Shown here in pieces: positions 8,116 through 15,929 of a stretch of DNA of 33,640 nucleotides; position 1 is the first letter of the stretch; each line of letters opens with the position of its first letter. The notes beneath the pieces were generated by a model, which had not been told where the DNA came from, ran no database searches, and saw nothing but the letters and a program-made list of their open reading frames with translations. The DNA lies in NCBI GenBank assembly GCA_036507955.1, contig DATCIH010000144.1, positions 1 to 33,640 on the forward strand. Direction: 5' to 3'. The position numbers and the translations under genes are program-made. The stretch is from DATCIH01 sp036507955 (GTDB taxonomy: Bacteria > Bacillota > Clostridia > Clostridiales > Clostridiaceae).

Positions 8116-9060
8116 TTAGTTTTCGTTTGTAAAAACTAAAGCTGCTGACCCTAAAAGAGCTGCTTCATAGCCAAGGGCCGTTGGTTTTATATTGACCTCA
8201 GAGCACTTTTTCACTGTGTTTTGCCTTATTTGCAAATTTATTTCGCCTATTATTAAAGCATAGGAATCAATAACTCCTCCACCTAAGAATATTTCCTTAG
8301 GGTTTAGAAGATTTATTGCATTAGATAAAGCTCTACCAATGTAAGTACCACAAAGCTTAAATATCTCTATGCAATTTTCATCATTATGTTTTGCTAAATA
8401 TGCCATACCTGATGCATCAGGACATAGTTTAAATTCTGTTAGTTTATTTCTATAATCTGCATCTCTTTGAATTAACTCCTTAAACATCCTTGTTAGTGCT
8501 GTTCCTGAAGCATGTGCTTCAAGACACCCATATTGACCACAGGAGCATTTATAAGGGCTTTCATATTCTACCTTCATATGACCAATTTCCCCTGCACAAA
8601 ATGAGGAACCCTTAATAAGGTTTTTATTTACAACTATTGCTCCACCAATGCCAGTACTAATAGTAATCCAAAGAAAATTATCAGAAGTTTCTCCAAAATA
8701 CATTTCACCTAATGCACAAGAGTTAACATCGTTTTCTATATAAATATTTTTTATTTTAGTATTCCAATGAAAAAAGTCTGTAACCTTAACATCCTTCCAA
8801 CCCGCATAGGGTGCATTATAAAGAAGGCCAAGAGAAGAATTTACCATGCCTGGAAGATTAATACCAAGTCCTATTAAATCTGATCGTTTAATAGAAATTT
8901 CGTTTAAACATTCATCTAGTAACTTTATGCAATTTAGAAAGTGGACTTTATAATCTATAATTTCTGTTTTTATTTTCCGTTTGGATAAAATACTACCATC
9001 TTTATTGACAATCGCAACAATTGTTTTAGTTCCTCCAATATCCAAAGCACCTGCAAACAT
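8116..9060 (-). CDS. ROK-family sugar kinase (glucokinase/fructokinase-like)
   Basis: The 314-residue protein has the ROK kinase layout: phosphate-binding DIGGTKT (7-13), a nucleotide/sugar region with STGIGGAIV, the sugar-site and zinc motif GHMKVE followed by CSCGQYGCLEAHASG, and the adenosine-side loop EIFLGGGVIDS. There is no N-terminal helix-turn-helix, so it is an enzyme rather than a repressor. It would phosphorylate a hexose or amino-hexose, most likely the imported sugar. It follows the ROK regulator after 27 bases, with a G-rich ribosome site immediately before its ATG. Exact substrate (glucose, mannose, allose, N-acetylmannosamine) is not decidable by eye. Confidence 0.88.
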   Translation of the reverse strand: MFAGALDIGGTKTIVAIVNKDGSILSKRKIKTEIIDYKVHFLNCIKLLDECLNEISIKRSDLIGLGINLPGMVNSSLGLLYNAPYAGWKDVKVTDFFHWNTKIKNIYIENDVNSCALGEMYFGETSDNFLWITISTGIGGAIVVNKNLIKGSSFCAGEIGHMKVEYESPYKCSCGQYGCLEAHASGTALTRMFKELIQRDADYRNKLTEFKLCPDASGMAYLAKHNDENCIEIFKLCGTYIGRALSNAINLLNPKEIFLGGGVIDSYALIIGEINLQIRQNTVKKCSEVNIKPTALGYEAALLGSAALVFTNEN

Positions 9061-9086
9061 TCAGCACACCCCCCTTTATAATTAGA

Positions 9087-10301
9087 TTAAATTAATTCTT
9101 TCATTCGTGCAGCATAAACACTATGGATTAACATTGATGCTGCTCCGATTGCAGCTGCATCATTTGAAAATTCAGAAGCTACTATTTCAACATTGGAATG
9201 CTTCCAAACCTTTTGGTTAACAGTTTCTCTTATCTTTGATATTATTTCATCTTCATATGCCGCCATTTCTCCACCAATAACAATAAGCTGGGGATCAAAT
9301 ACATTAACCATGTTAGTAATGGCAATACCCATATACCCAGAGGCCTTCTGGATTATATTTTTAATATAATCATCACCTAAATTGTAGGCTTTAATAATAG
9401 TATCAAGATTAAGCTCATGATTTGAAATTAATAATGCTTTTAGTATTGTGCATAACCCCAAAGATAATCCTTCACGAGCCATTTTTAGGATTGCATCAGT
9501 GGAAGAGCAAGTTTCTAGACATCCATAATTACCACAACTACATTTATAACCATTTGGGTCCATTATTGTATGTCCAAGCTCTCCAGCAGCACCGGTAAAA
9601 CCTCTGTATATTTTTCTATCAATTACTATGGACATACCAATTCCAAGGGATAGTCTTATAAAGATCATATTATTAATATTCTTAGCTTTTCCCAAAAGCA
9701 TTTCAGTTAACGCCATGCAATTAGGGTCATGGTCAATCATTACTTGTATTTTAAATTCTGTTTCCAATAGTTGCTTTATATTAATTGTTTTGTAACCCGC
9801 AAACTGGTGGAGGAATAAAGAGACTCCCTTTTCAGCATCTACATGCCCTGGAAAAGCCACTCCTATCCCTTTTATTTTGCTCTTATCATCAACCATTGCA
9901 ATTAGTCTGTATATTACTTCCTTAGCTTGCTGTATTACTGATGTTTGTTCAAGATTTTTAATCAGTTCATATATTTTAAATTTAGTTCTGCTTTTTAAAT
10001 CTACAATTATACCAGTTATCCCTATTATATTTACATCTAGACCAATCAGTAGATTTTCCTCCGGATTAACATCATATACACAGGGATTTCTACCAATGCT
10101 ATCATCGGAGATTTTAATGTCTGTTATAAGATTCCTCTTCATAAGAGTATTTGTGTTATTAGATATACTTCCCCAACTCAAGTTAGTGAGTTTTTGAATA
10201 TCTTTTTTAGATATAGGTCCATTGTCTCGTATACATTCAAATACAGTCAAGGTATTTGAATTTTTCATTAAATCATGATTTACCATAGTTTTATTTAACA
10301 T
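9087..10301 (-). CDS. ROK-family transcription repressor (NagC/XylR type)
   Basis: The protein of about 404 residues has an N-terminal winged helix (TVFECIRDNGPISKKDIQKL, then SWGSISNNTNTLMKRNLI) fused to a ROK domain with the zinc site CSCGNYGCLE and the loop LIVIGGEMAA. This is the arrangement of XylR/NagC repressors, which bind sugar or sugar phosphate. The open frame extends to a TTG at 10310; the ATG at 10301 is chosen, though the ribosome site is weak for either. It is upstream of the ROK kinase and divergent from the SIS-HAD operon, so it may control both directions from the shared 250-base gap. Confidence 0.88.
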   Translation of the reverse strand: MLNKTMVNHDLMKNSNTLTVFECIRDNGPISKKDIQKLTNLSWGSISNNTNTLMKRNLITDIKISDDSIGRNPCVYDVNPEENLLIGLDVNIIGITGIIVDLKSRTKFKIYELIKNLEQTSVIQQAKEVIYRLIAMVDDKSKIKGIGVAFPGHVDAEKGVSLFLHQFAGYKTINIKQLLETEFKIQVMIDHDPNCMALTEMLLGKAKNINNMIFIRLSLGIGMSIVIDRKIYRGFTGAAGELGHTIMDPNGYKCSCGNYGCLETCSSTDAILKMAREGLSLGLCTILKALLISNHELNLDTIIKAYNLGDDYIKNIIQKASGYMGIAITNMVNVFDPQLIVIGGEMAAYEDEIISKIRETVNQKVWKHSNVEIVASEFSNDAAAIGAASMLIHSVYAARMKELI

Positions 10302-10355
10302 CCCTTGCAATATAATAATGCATTTTTATTGTCCTATTGAGCATCTATTTAATGA

Positions 10356-10376
10356 TTATATCATATAGTGATATAA
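10356..10376. promoter_or_regulatory. Operator-like inverted repeat in the divergent gap
   Basis: TTATATCA (10356-10363) and TGATATAA (10369-10376) form perfect 8-base arms spaced by five bases. The site overlaps a leftward TATAAT hexamer in front of the ROK repressor gene. Its size and spacing suit a dimeric repressor, most simply the ROK protein acting on itself. Confidence 0.45.
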
Positions 10377-10454
10377 ATGAGTAGGTATAATATTAGATTA
10401 ACACAAGTATTTATTGTGGTTATGCTGTATTTGCCATTATTAGTAATATATTAG

Positions 10455-10483
10455 TTGACAGTTTCGTCAAGATATGATAAAAC
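10455..10483 (+). promoter_or_regulatory. Candidate promoter of the SIS-HAD operon
   Basis: A consensus TTGACA (10455-10460) is followed after 17 bases by TAAAAC (10478-10483), a weak -10. The -35 also forms half of a short inverted repeat (TTGAC...GTCAA). The start codon lies about 75 bases downstream of the -10. The -35 is convincing; the -10 is not. Confidence 0.4.
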
Positions 10484-10561
10484 TTTAATTATAAACATTA
10501 ATATTCTTACTGTATTGCTTCAAATTAACAGAAAATAAAGTATTGAAAGAGGTATTAAATT

Positions 10562-11962
10562 ATGAATATGATAAACACTAGTGAAATATCACAGAACTTA
10601 TTTTCCTATATTAAAGCGGAAACTGATTGTATTTTAAATACTGATTTTAATACATTGGCCAGGATTGCTGAAAAGCTTGTTAATGCTAAAATTAATGGAC
10701 AAACCATTTATACAGCTGGGAATGGTGGAAGTGCGACTACAGCCTCACATATGGTAAACGATTTGATTAAGGGCTGCAGAGTTCATGGACGAGAAGGCCT
10801 TAGGGCTATATGCCTTAATGATTCTACTCCAGTTATAACTTGTTTGGCAAATGATTTTTCTTATAGAGAGATATATACTATTCAGCTTAATACATTAGCC
10901 AAAAGTGGCGATATTTTAGTTGTATTTAGCGGCAGTGGTAATTCACAAAATATTGTTGATGTAATAAAAAGAGCCAAAGAAATGGGCATATATACTATAG
11001 GATTTTCAGGGAAAGATGGAGGACTACTGAAAGGATTATGTGATATTCTTCTTATAGCGCCTACTTATTCTATGGAACAGCTTGAAGATTTTCACTTAAT
11101 TTATGAACATGCTATTGTAACTATTATAAGAGATATGCTTAGTGATTTATGGGGAATGGAAATTATTAAATATCCAGCAAAAGGATCTACCGTAAAGTCT
11201 GCTTTATTTGATTTTGATGGTACTATAAGCTTGATAAGAGAAGATTGGCAAAATGTTATGATTCCATACTTTATTCAAGTATTAATGGAATCAAGTAAGG
11301 ACGAATCCATGGAAGAAATAAAAATGATTGTAATAGATTTTGTGGATAAGCTTACAGGAAAGCAGACTATATTCCAGTGTATAAAGTTAGATGAAGAAGT
11401 AGTTAAGCGTGGAGGTACAAAGACAAATCCTTTAGAATATAAAAATGAATATCTTAGTAGGCTTAATGAAAAAATTAAATATAGACTAAGCTCCTTAGAC
11501 AATAAAACTGTAGAGCCTTCACAATATATTGTTCCTGGCTGTGTTGAATTTATAAAAAAATTAAAAGAACTTGGAATAAAGCTTTACCTTGCAAGTGGTA
11601 CGGATGAACAAGATGTAATAAGAGAAGCAAAGCTGCTTGGAGTGTATGAATATTTTGATGGTGGCATTTATGGTGCAAAGGATAATATTACTGAATGTTC
11701 TAAGGAACTTGTCATAGCTCAAATTCTAAAGGAAAATGAAATAGCAGGAAATGAATTGGTTTTATTTGGAGATGGATATGTGGAAATGGAACTTGCTAAG
11801 GATATTGGAGGCTATACCGTTGCATTAGCTACTGATGAAGTCAGAAGATTTGGCATAAATGAGTGGAAAAGAAAGAGACTTATTGATGCAGGAGCAAATA
11901 TAGTAATCCCGGATTTTTCAAATGCAAAGATTATTATTGATTTCTTGATTAGGAGGAAATAG
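10562..11962 (+). CDS. Fusion of a GmhA-like SIS sugar-phosphate isomerase and a HAD phosphatase
   Basis: Residues 1-195 are a SIS domain most like sedoheptulose-7-phosphate isomerase GmhA: GNGGSA (53-58), SGSGNS (123-128), and near its end EQLEDFH (172-178), matching the GmhA catalytic-His region. By eye the GmhA catalytic Glu aligns with Asp67. Residues 213-466 are a class-I HAD phosphatase with DFDGT (217-221), motif II ASGT (344-347) and FGDGYVEME (402-410), with a helical cap between. The HAD part is phosphoglycolate-phosphatase-like rather than GmhB-like. A single chain that isomerises and dephosphorylates a sugar phosphate is unusual. It is the first gene of an operon with the DHS-like protein (one base later) and a PfkB kinase. 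The substrate is unknown; a heptose or other long-chain sugar is a reasonable guess. Confidence 0.85.
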   Translation: MNMINTSEISQNLFSYIKAETDCILNTDFNTLARIAEKLVNAKINGQTIYTAGNGGSATTASHMVNDLIKGCRVHGREGLRAICLNDSTPVITCLANDFSYREIYTIQLNTLAKSGDILVVFSGSGNSQNIVDVIKRAKEMGIYTIGFSGKDGGLLKGLCDILLIAPTYSMEQLEDFHLIYEHAIVTIIRDMLSDLWGMEIIKYPAKGSTVKSALFDFDGTISLIREDWQNVMIPYFIQVLMESSKDESMEEIKMIVIDFVDKLTGKQTIFQCIKLDEEVVKRGGTKTNPLEYKNEYLSRLNEKIKYRLSSLDNKTVEPSQYIVPGCVEFIKKLKELGIKLYLASGTDEQDVIREAKLLGVYEYFDGGIYGAKDNITECSKELVIAQILKENEIAGNELVLFGDGYVEMELAKDIGGYTVALATDEVRRFGINEWKRKRLIDAGANIVIPDFSNAKIIIDFLIRRK

Positions 11963-11963
11963 T

Positions 11964-12941
11964 ATGCCTTTTAAAAAGTTTGATAGATCCAAGTTAAATA
12001 TAAAATCTATAAGTGAAAGGATTCATGATGTAAATATAAGTGTTATCAAAGATATAAATGATCCTATTTTGCTCATAGATAATCCAAACATCGATATTAT
12101 TGCAAGAGATATTATTAAAGCGAAAGAAAAGAAAGCTACAGTATTAATGATGTATGGTGCTCATGTCATTAGAACAGGATGTGGTTTATTTATGATAGAA
12201 CTTATGAAAAGAGGACTAATAAATCATTTTGCCACCAATGGTGCTGGCGCAATTCATGATTATGAGTTTTCTTTAATAGGAAATACTTGCGAAAGCGTGG
12301 CCAAGTATATCAGTGAAGGTCAGTTTGGCCTGTGGAAAGAGGATGGAATTTTAAACGATATAATAGAAACAGGTGTTACGGATGGCCTTGGCGCTGGCGA
12401 AGCAATAGGGCGATATATTTGGGAAAACAATTTACCTTATCGTGAAAAAAGCGTTCTTGCTCTCGGTTATAAGCTTCACGTACCTTGCACGGTACATATC
12501 GGAATAGGAAATGATATTGTGCATGAACATCCAAATTCAAATGGAGCTTCATTAGGTGAAGCTTCCATGTCTGATTTTCTTATATATGCAAATAGCATAT
12601 CAAATTTGGAGAATGGGGTATTTTTAAATTTTGGTTCTGCGGTAACTGGACCAGAGGTATATTTAAAGGCGCTGTCTATGGCAAGAAATGTTGCACATCA
12701 AAATAATGAAAAGATTTGTCATTTTACAACTGCAGTTTTTGACTTAATTCCAATTGAGGAAACAGATTATAGTAAGACTCCTTTAAAAACAGATCCACAT
12801 TATTATTTTAGACCTTGGAAGACTATTTTAGTTAGAACAGTCTCTGATGGGGGCAAGAGCTTTTATGTTACTGGTGATCATGCTAGTACACTTCCAAGTT
12901 TAGCAAGAAGGGTATTTAGCTTAGAAAACAATAGGAGATAA
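11964..12941 (+). CDS. Deoxyhypusine-synthase-like protein of unknown function
   Basis: The 325-residue protein has Rossmann-like segments reminiscent of the deoxyhypusine synthase superfamily: MMYGAHVIRTG (62-72), HFATNGAGAIHDYE (88-101), VPCTVHIGIGNDIVHEHP (173-190) and NFGSAVTGPEVYLKA (222-236). The true synthase segment holding the catalytic Lys (GARPDEAVSWGK-like) was not found, and bacteria of this kind lack eIF5A, so lysine modification is unlikely. The His- and Asp-rich block 178-190 may bind a metal or substrate. It starts one base after the SIS-HAD stop with its own AGGAGG and is followed five bases later by the PfkB kinase, so it should act in the same sugar pathway, perhaps as an NAD-using sugar-phosphate enzyme. 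The family assignment is by eye. Confidence 0.6.
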   Translation: MPFKKFDRSKLNIKSISERIHDVNISVIKDINDPILLIDNPNIDIIARDIIKAKEKKATVLMMYGAHVIRTGCGLFMIELMKRGLINHFATNGAGAIHDYEFSLIGNTCESVAKYISEGQFGLWKEDGILNDIIETGVTDGLGAGEAIGRYIWENNLPYREKSVLALGYKLHVPCTVHIGIGNDIVHEHPNSNGASLGEASMSDFLIYANSISNLENGVFLNFGSAVTGPEVYLKALSMARNVAHQNNEKICHFTTAVFDLIPIEETDYSKTPLKTDPHYYFRPWKTILVRTVSDGGKSFYVTGDHASTLPSLARRVFSLENNRR

Positions 12942-12946
12942 TTTGT

Positions 12947-13969
12947 ATGAATTTTGATAAAGCCATTGAACGATTGCAAAGCTCAAAAAAAATAACAATT
13001 ACTGTTGTTGGTGATTATTGTTTAGATAAATATTTATATATTGACAAAGATAGGGATGAATTATCTATTGAAACCGGTCTTATAGCCTTCCAAGTTACAA
13101 AGAAGGAAATCTATGCTGGTGCATGTGGCACTATTGCTGCTAATTTATGTTCATTAGGTGTTAATGTTAGGTGTATGGGTATTGTAGGCGATGATGGCGA
13201 GGGCTATGAGCTATTAAAATGTTTAGAGAAAATTGGTGCAGATATATCATATATGATTAAAGGTTACAATGTGTGTACTAATACTTATACTAAGCCAATG
13301 AGAGTTGAAAATGGTAAATTTAAGGAAATGAGTAGACTTGATTTCAGAAACTTTACATCTACAGCTCAGGACATGGAAGATAAAATAATAGAAAATTTAA
13401 AGAAAGCTGTACTAATTTCTGATGCAATTATTTTATCAGACCAATTTTATGAATTGAACTTCTCTGTAATAACAGATAGAGTACGAGATTTTGTTACTCA
13501 GTTAGCAATTGATTATCCTAGAACAATTTTTTATGCTGATTCTAGGGGTTTCATTAATAAATATCGCAATATAATTGTAAAATGCAATAATTTTGAAGTA
13601 ATAAAATGTATTATGCCAAATTATAATGATGTGATTACTGAGGATATGCTTTTAAAATGTGGCTTAGAGCTTTTTATGAGAAATAAGAAAACAGTATTTA
13701 TTACTTTAGGAGTTAATGGGTCAATGGTGTTTGATAATAAAGTTACCTCTGTCCCTGCATTTAAGGTTGAAGGCACTATCGATATTTGCGGAGCAGGAGA
13801 TGCAAATAATGCTGGCATAGTTTTAGGCTTAACACTTGGTTTTGATGAAGTTGAGGCAGCTTTGATAGGAAACATAGTTTCTTCTATAACAATTGAACAG
13901 ATCGGAGTAACAGGGACTGCAAGTATTGAACAAGTAATTCAGCGACTTTCAATAATCAGCAACATTTAA
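12947..13969 (+). CDS. PfkB-family carbohydrate kinase, HldA/RfaE kinase-domain-like
   Basis: The 340-residue protein has the ribokinase/PfkB fold: N-terminal VVGDYCLDKYLY (20-31), glycine-rich AGACGTIAANLCSLG (57-71), and the anion-hole and catalytic-base motif GAGD (282-285). The opening VVGDxxLDxY and the first Gly motif are closest to the kinase domain of heptose-7-phosphate kinase (HldA/HldE). No nucleotidyltransferase domain follows, so this is kinase only. It would phosphorylate the sugar or sugar phosphate handled by the SIS-HAD and DHS-like proteins directly upstream (5-base gap, GGAG ribosome site). After Gly-Ala-Gly-Asp the usual Phe is replaced by Asn-Asn, a minor family variation. 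Confidence 0.85.
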   Translation: MNFDKAIERLQSSKKITITVVGDYCLDKYLYIDKDRDELSIETGLIAFQVTKKEIYAGACGTIAANLCSLGVNVRCMGIVGDDGEGYELLKCLEKIGADISYMIKGYNVCTNTYTKPMRVENGKFKEMSRLDFRNFTSTAQDMEDKIIENLKKAVLISDAIILSDQFYELNFSVITDRVRDFVTQLAIDYPRTIFYADSRGFINKYRNIIVKCNNFEVIKCIMPNYNDVITEDMLLKCGLELFMRNKKTVFITLGVNGSMVFDNKVTSVPAFKVEGTIDICGAGDANNAGIVLGLTLGFDEVEAALIGNIVSSITIEQIGVTGTASIEQVIQRLSIISNI

Positions 13970-14056
13970 AAAAGTATAAGCTTATTACTATACATAAATA
14001 ATGAAAAGGTTTATATTAATATCATAGTAATTAAAAAACATTAGGAGGAACTACAT

Positions 14057-14689
14057 ATGGATTTAAATGAACTTTCCCTACTTGTACAAAGAGGTAATGC
14101 TAAGAAGGTTAAGGAATTAGTCAGTTTAGCTTTAGAGGAAAAAATTGATCCTGAGGTAATATTGAATGAAGGTTTAATATCAGCGATGAGTGAAGTAGGA
14201 ATTAAATTTAAAAATAATGAAATTTATGTTCCAGAAATGTTGATAGCTGCCCGTGCTATGAATGCCGGTATGCAAATCCTTGAACCAATTCTTACAGCTG
14301 CTGGAGTTAAAGCAATAGGTAAAGCAGTTATAGGAACTGTAAAAGGAGACTTACATGATATAGGTAAGAATCTAGTTAGAATGATGCTTAAGGGAGCAGG
14401 TATTGAGGTTTATGATTTAGGCACTGACGTTACACCTGAAGCCTTCGCAGACAAAGCAGAAGAAGTAGGAGCACAAATAGTTTGCCTGTCAGCACTACTT
14501 ACAACAACAATGCCAGCCATGAAAGAAATAATTGATGAGTTTACTAAACGTGGTATTAGAGAAAAATATATATTCATGATTGGTGGAGCTACGATTACAA
14601 CTAACTTTGCTAAAGAAATAGGCGCAGATCATTATACACCAGATGCTGCAACAGCTGCTGAGGTTGCAAAATCACTATTAGTAGGTTAG
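14057..14689 (+). CDS. Corrinoid (B12-binding) methyl carrier protein, MtaC/MtbC/MttC-like
   Basis: The 210-residue protein has a helical B12-binding_2 domain (about 1-85) and a Rossmann-like cobalamin domain carrying GTVKGDLHDIGKNLV (93-107), with the cobalt-ligand His at 100 in the DxHxxG motif, followed by CLSALLTTTMPAM and IGGATIT. Such proteins take a methyl group from a substrate-specific methyltransferase and pass it to a second methyltransferase, here perhaps the methyl-THF enzyme encoded at 20739. No substrate-specific partner (MttB, MtaB, MtgB type) is in the window. It follows the PfkB gene after 87 bases with AGGAGG and ends just before a strong terminator, so it may be read from the sugar operon or from its own promoter. 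Confidence 0.92.
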   Translation: MDLNELSLLVQRGNAKKVKELVSLALEEKIDPEVILNEGLISAMSEVGIKFKNNEIYVPEMLIAARAMNAGMQILEPILTAAGVKAIGKAVIGTVKGDLHDIGKNLVRMMLKGAGIEVYDLGTDVTPEAFADKAEEVGAQIVCLSALLTTTMPAMKEIIDEFTKRGIREKYIFMIGGATITTNFAKEIGADHYTPDAATAAEVAKSLLVG

Positions 14690-14717
14690 GTACTTTATAG
14701 ATTTACACCCTCAAAAG

Positions 14718-14744
14718 ACCACACCGAAAAGGTGTGGTTTTTTT
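14718..14744 (+). terminator. Rho-independent terminator after the corrinoid protein gene
   Basis: ACCACACC, loop GAAAA, GGTGTGGT and a run of T residues form a textbook terminator 29 bases after the stop. It also marks the downstream edge of the leftward folD remnant and may work partly in that direction. Confidence 0.9.
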
Positions 14745-14779
14745 ATTACTTCCATCCTGCAGAAGCAGCCTTTATCACA

Positions 14780-14969
14780 TGTTCTTCTTATAGCTTCCTC
14801 ATCCAAATGCTTTGGAAGTGGTCTAAAATGCAATATCATCTGTTCTTGCTCCAACCCTCACAATACCGAGCCCAGGAATAACTCCTTTCTTCTTCAAATT
14901 CTCCAATTCCTTGATCATCTTTTCCTTTATTTTAAAAGTAACTTCTGAGCCTTTCATTATCACTGTCAT
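14780..14969 (-). pseudogene. folD: folD remnant (methylene-THF dehydrogenase/cyclohydrolase), internal deletion and 3' loss
   Basis: From the ATG at 14969 the frame gives MTVIMKGSEVTFKIKEKMIK, then KKGVIPGLGIVRVGA, a FolD start. It then hits a stop near 14844. One frame over, right at the junction, the sequence resumes as ILHFRPLPKHLDEEAIRRT, the conserved FolD block that normally lies about 50 residues further on. So roughly 50 codons are missing, with a frame change, and the C-terminal half (the NADP-binding part) is gone; the terminator follows. The product, which would interconvert methylene-, methenyl- and formyl-THF, cannot be functional. A working copy is presumably elsewhere. Confidence 0.7.
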
Positions 14970-15067
14970 TTAATTGCAGCCTCCACTTCACAATATATTC
15001 TATCAGCCTTTTTAGTTCCTTTAGAAAGCATTTTGTCATCTTGAGAATCTGTGATAGTTTGAGTCAT
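14966..15067 (-). pseudogene. Possible fchA (methenyl-THF cyclohydrolase) remnant, 33 codons
   Basis: A short frame with ATG overlapping the focA stop (ATGA) and a stop overlapping the folD start encodes MTQTITDSQDDKMLSKGT then KKADRIYCEVEAAIK. The tail resembles the last helix of FchA-type cyclodeaminase-fold proteins (KGTKKADxIYxEVE), and fchA commonly sits between fhs and folD in acetogen-type clusters. If so, almost the whole gene body has been deleted while start and end remain coupled to the neighbours. The resemblance is short, so the identification is tentative. Confidence 0.35.
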
Positions 15068-15902
15068 ATTTTTTCCCTGTGTAAATAGATAAACCAGTAT
15101 GCCATCCCCACAAATATTGCTCCACCTATGATGTTACCTAGAGTAACTGGCAGCAAATTTTTAGTAAGGAAAGAACTCCAATTCAAAGCATCTATTTTTT
15201 CCGATTTGACTCCTAAAGATACTGCCGCCTGTACCCAAATCGGGTTAGCTTTTGCCAAAATTCCAGCAGGAATATAATACATGTTAGCTATACTGTGCTC
15301 AAAACCAGATGTTATAAAGAGCCAGATTGGGAAAAAATTGCCAAAAGCTTACCAGTAATATCCTTAGCAGCGGCCGCCATCCATATTGCAATGCACACAA
15401 GCCAGTTGCAGAGTATTCCCATGGAGAGAGCATTACCGAATGTTAATCCAGTCTTATAAACTGCAGTCTTTATTGTAAAGCCACCTAATAAACCATTGGA
15501 AAAGTTAAATTGTCCTGACTGTAGTATTAAAAATACAATAATCAGGGATCCTATAAAATTGCCAATATATACAAAAAACCAATTCTTCAATAGTTTATAA
15601 AAATTCGTTTTATGCTCAAGGTAGGAAATTATTATTAAACAATCACCAGTAAAAAGTTCTGCCCCCGCTACTATTACCATCATAAGTCCTGTGGAAAATA
15701 ATGCTCCTGCAAGTGCCTTACCTATACCAGGCGAGCTTATGGTATATATAGCCATATTCGAGCCCTCAGCTGCAAAGGCAATAAATGCTCCTCCCAAAAT
15801 TCCAAGAATAAGCAGTCTGAGGGCTGGCAAGCCGGCCTTCCTGCATCCAGTTTCAATAAAACTTTCTGCCATTTCCGCTGGGCTTAAAAATGCTTTCTCC
15901 AT
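15064..15902 (-). pseudogene. focA: focA formate/nitrite transporter, one-base frameshift
   Basis: Residues encoded at 15902-15312 form the N-terminal three quarters of a formate/nitrite transporter (MEKAFLSPAEMAESFIE, several membrane segments, GAELFTGDCLIII, GILCNWLVCIAIWMA). The frame is lost at a T-run (six A on the plus strand, 15332-15337). Adding one T restores KLLAIFFPIWLFITSGFEHS and joins it to the remaining part, ending at 15064 (SIANMYYIPAGI, LLPVTLGNIIGGAIFVG). Restored length is about 280 residues, normal for FocA. It would move formate across the membrane next to formate-THF ligase, which makes or uses formate. A single homopolymer slip could be a true mutation, a phase switch or a sequencing error. 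Confidence 0.8.
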
Positions 15903-15929
15903 TTATAAAACCTCCCACATAAAGGTACT

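Noticed and set aside
11964..12941. True deoxyhypusine synthase
   Set aside because: The catalytic-Lys segment is not visible and no eIF5A substrate is expected in a Firmicute; the context is sugar metabolism.
10562..13969. Complete ADP- or GDP-heptose biosynthesis cluster
   Set aside because: No nucleotidyltransferase (HldC/HddC) and the HAD domain is not GmhB-like; an importer and dehydrogenase accompany it.
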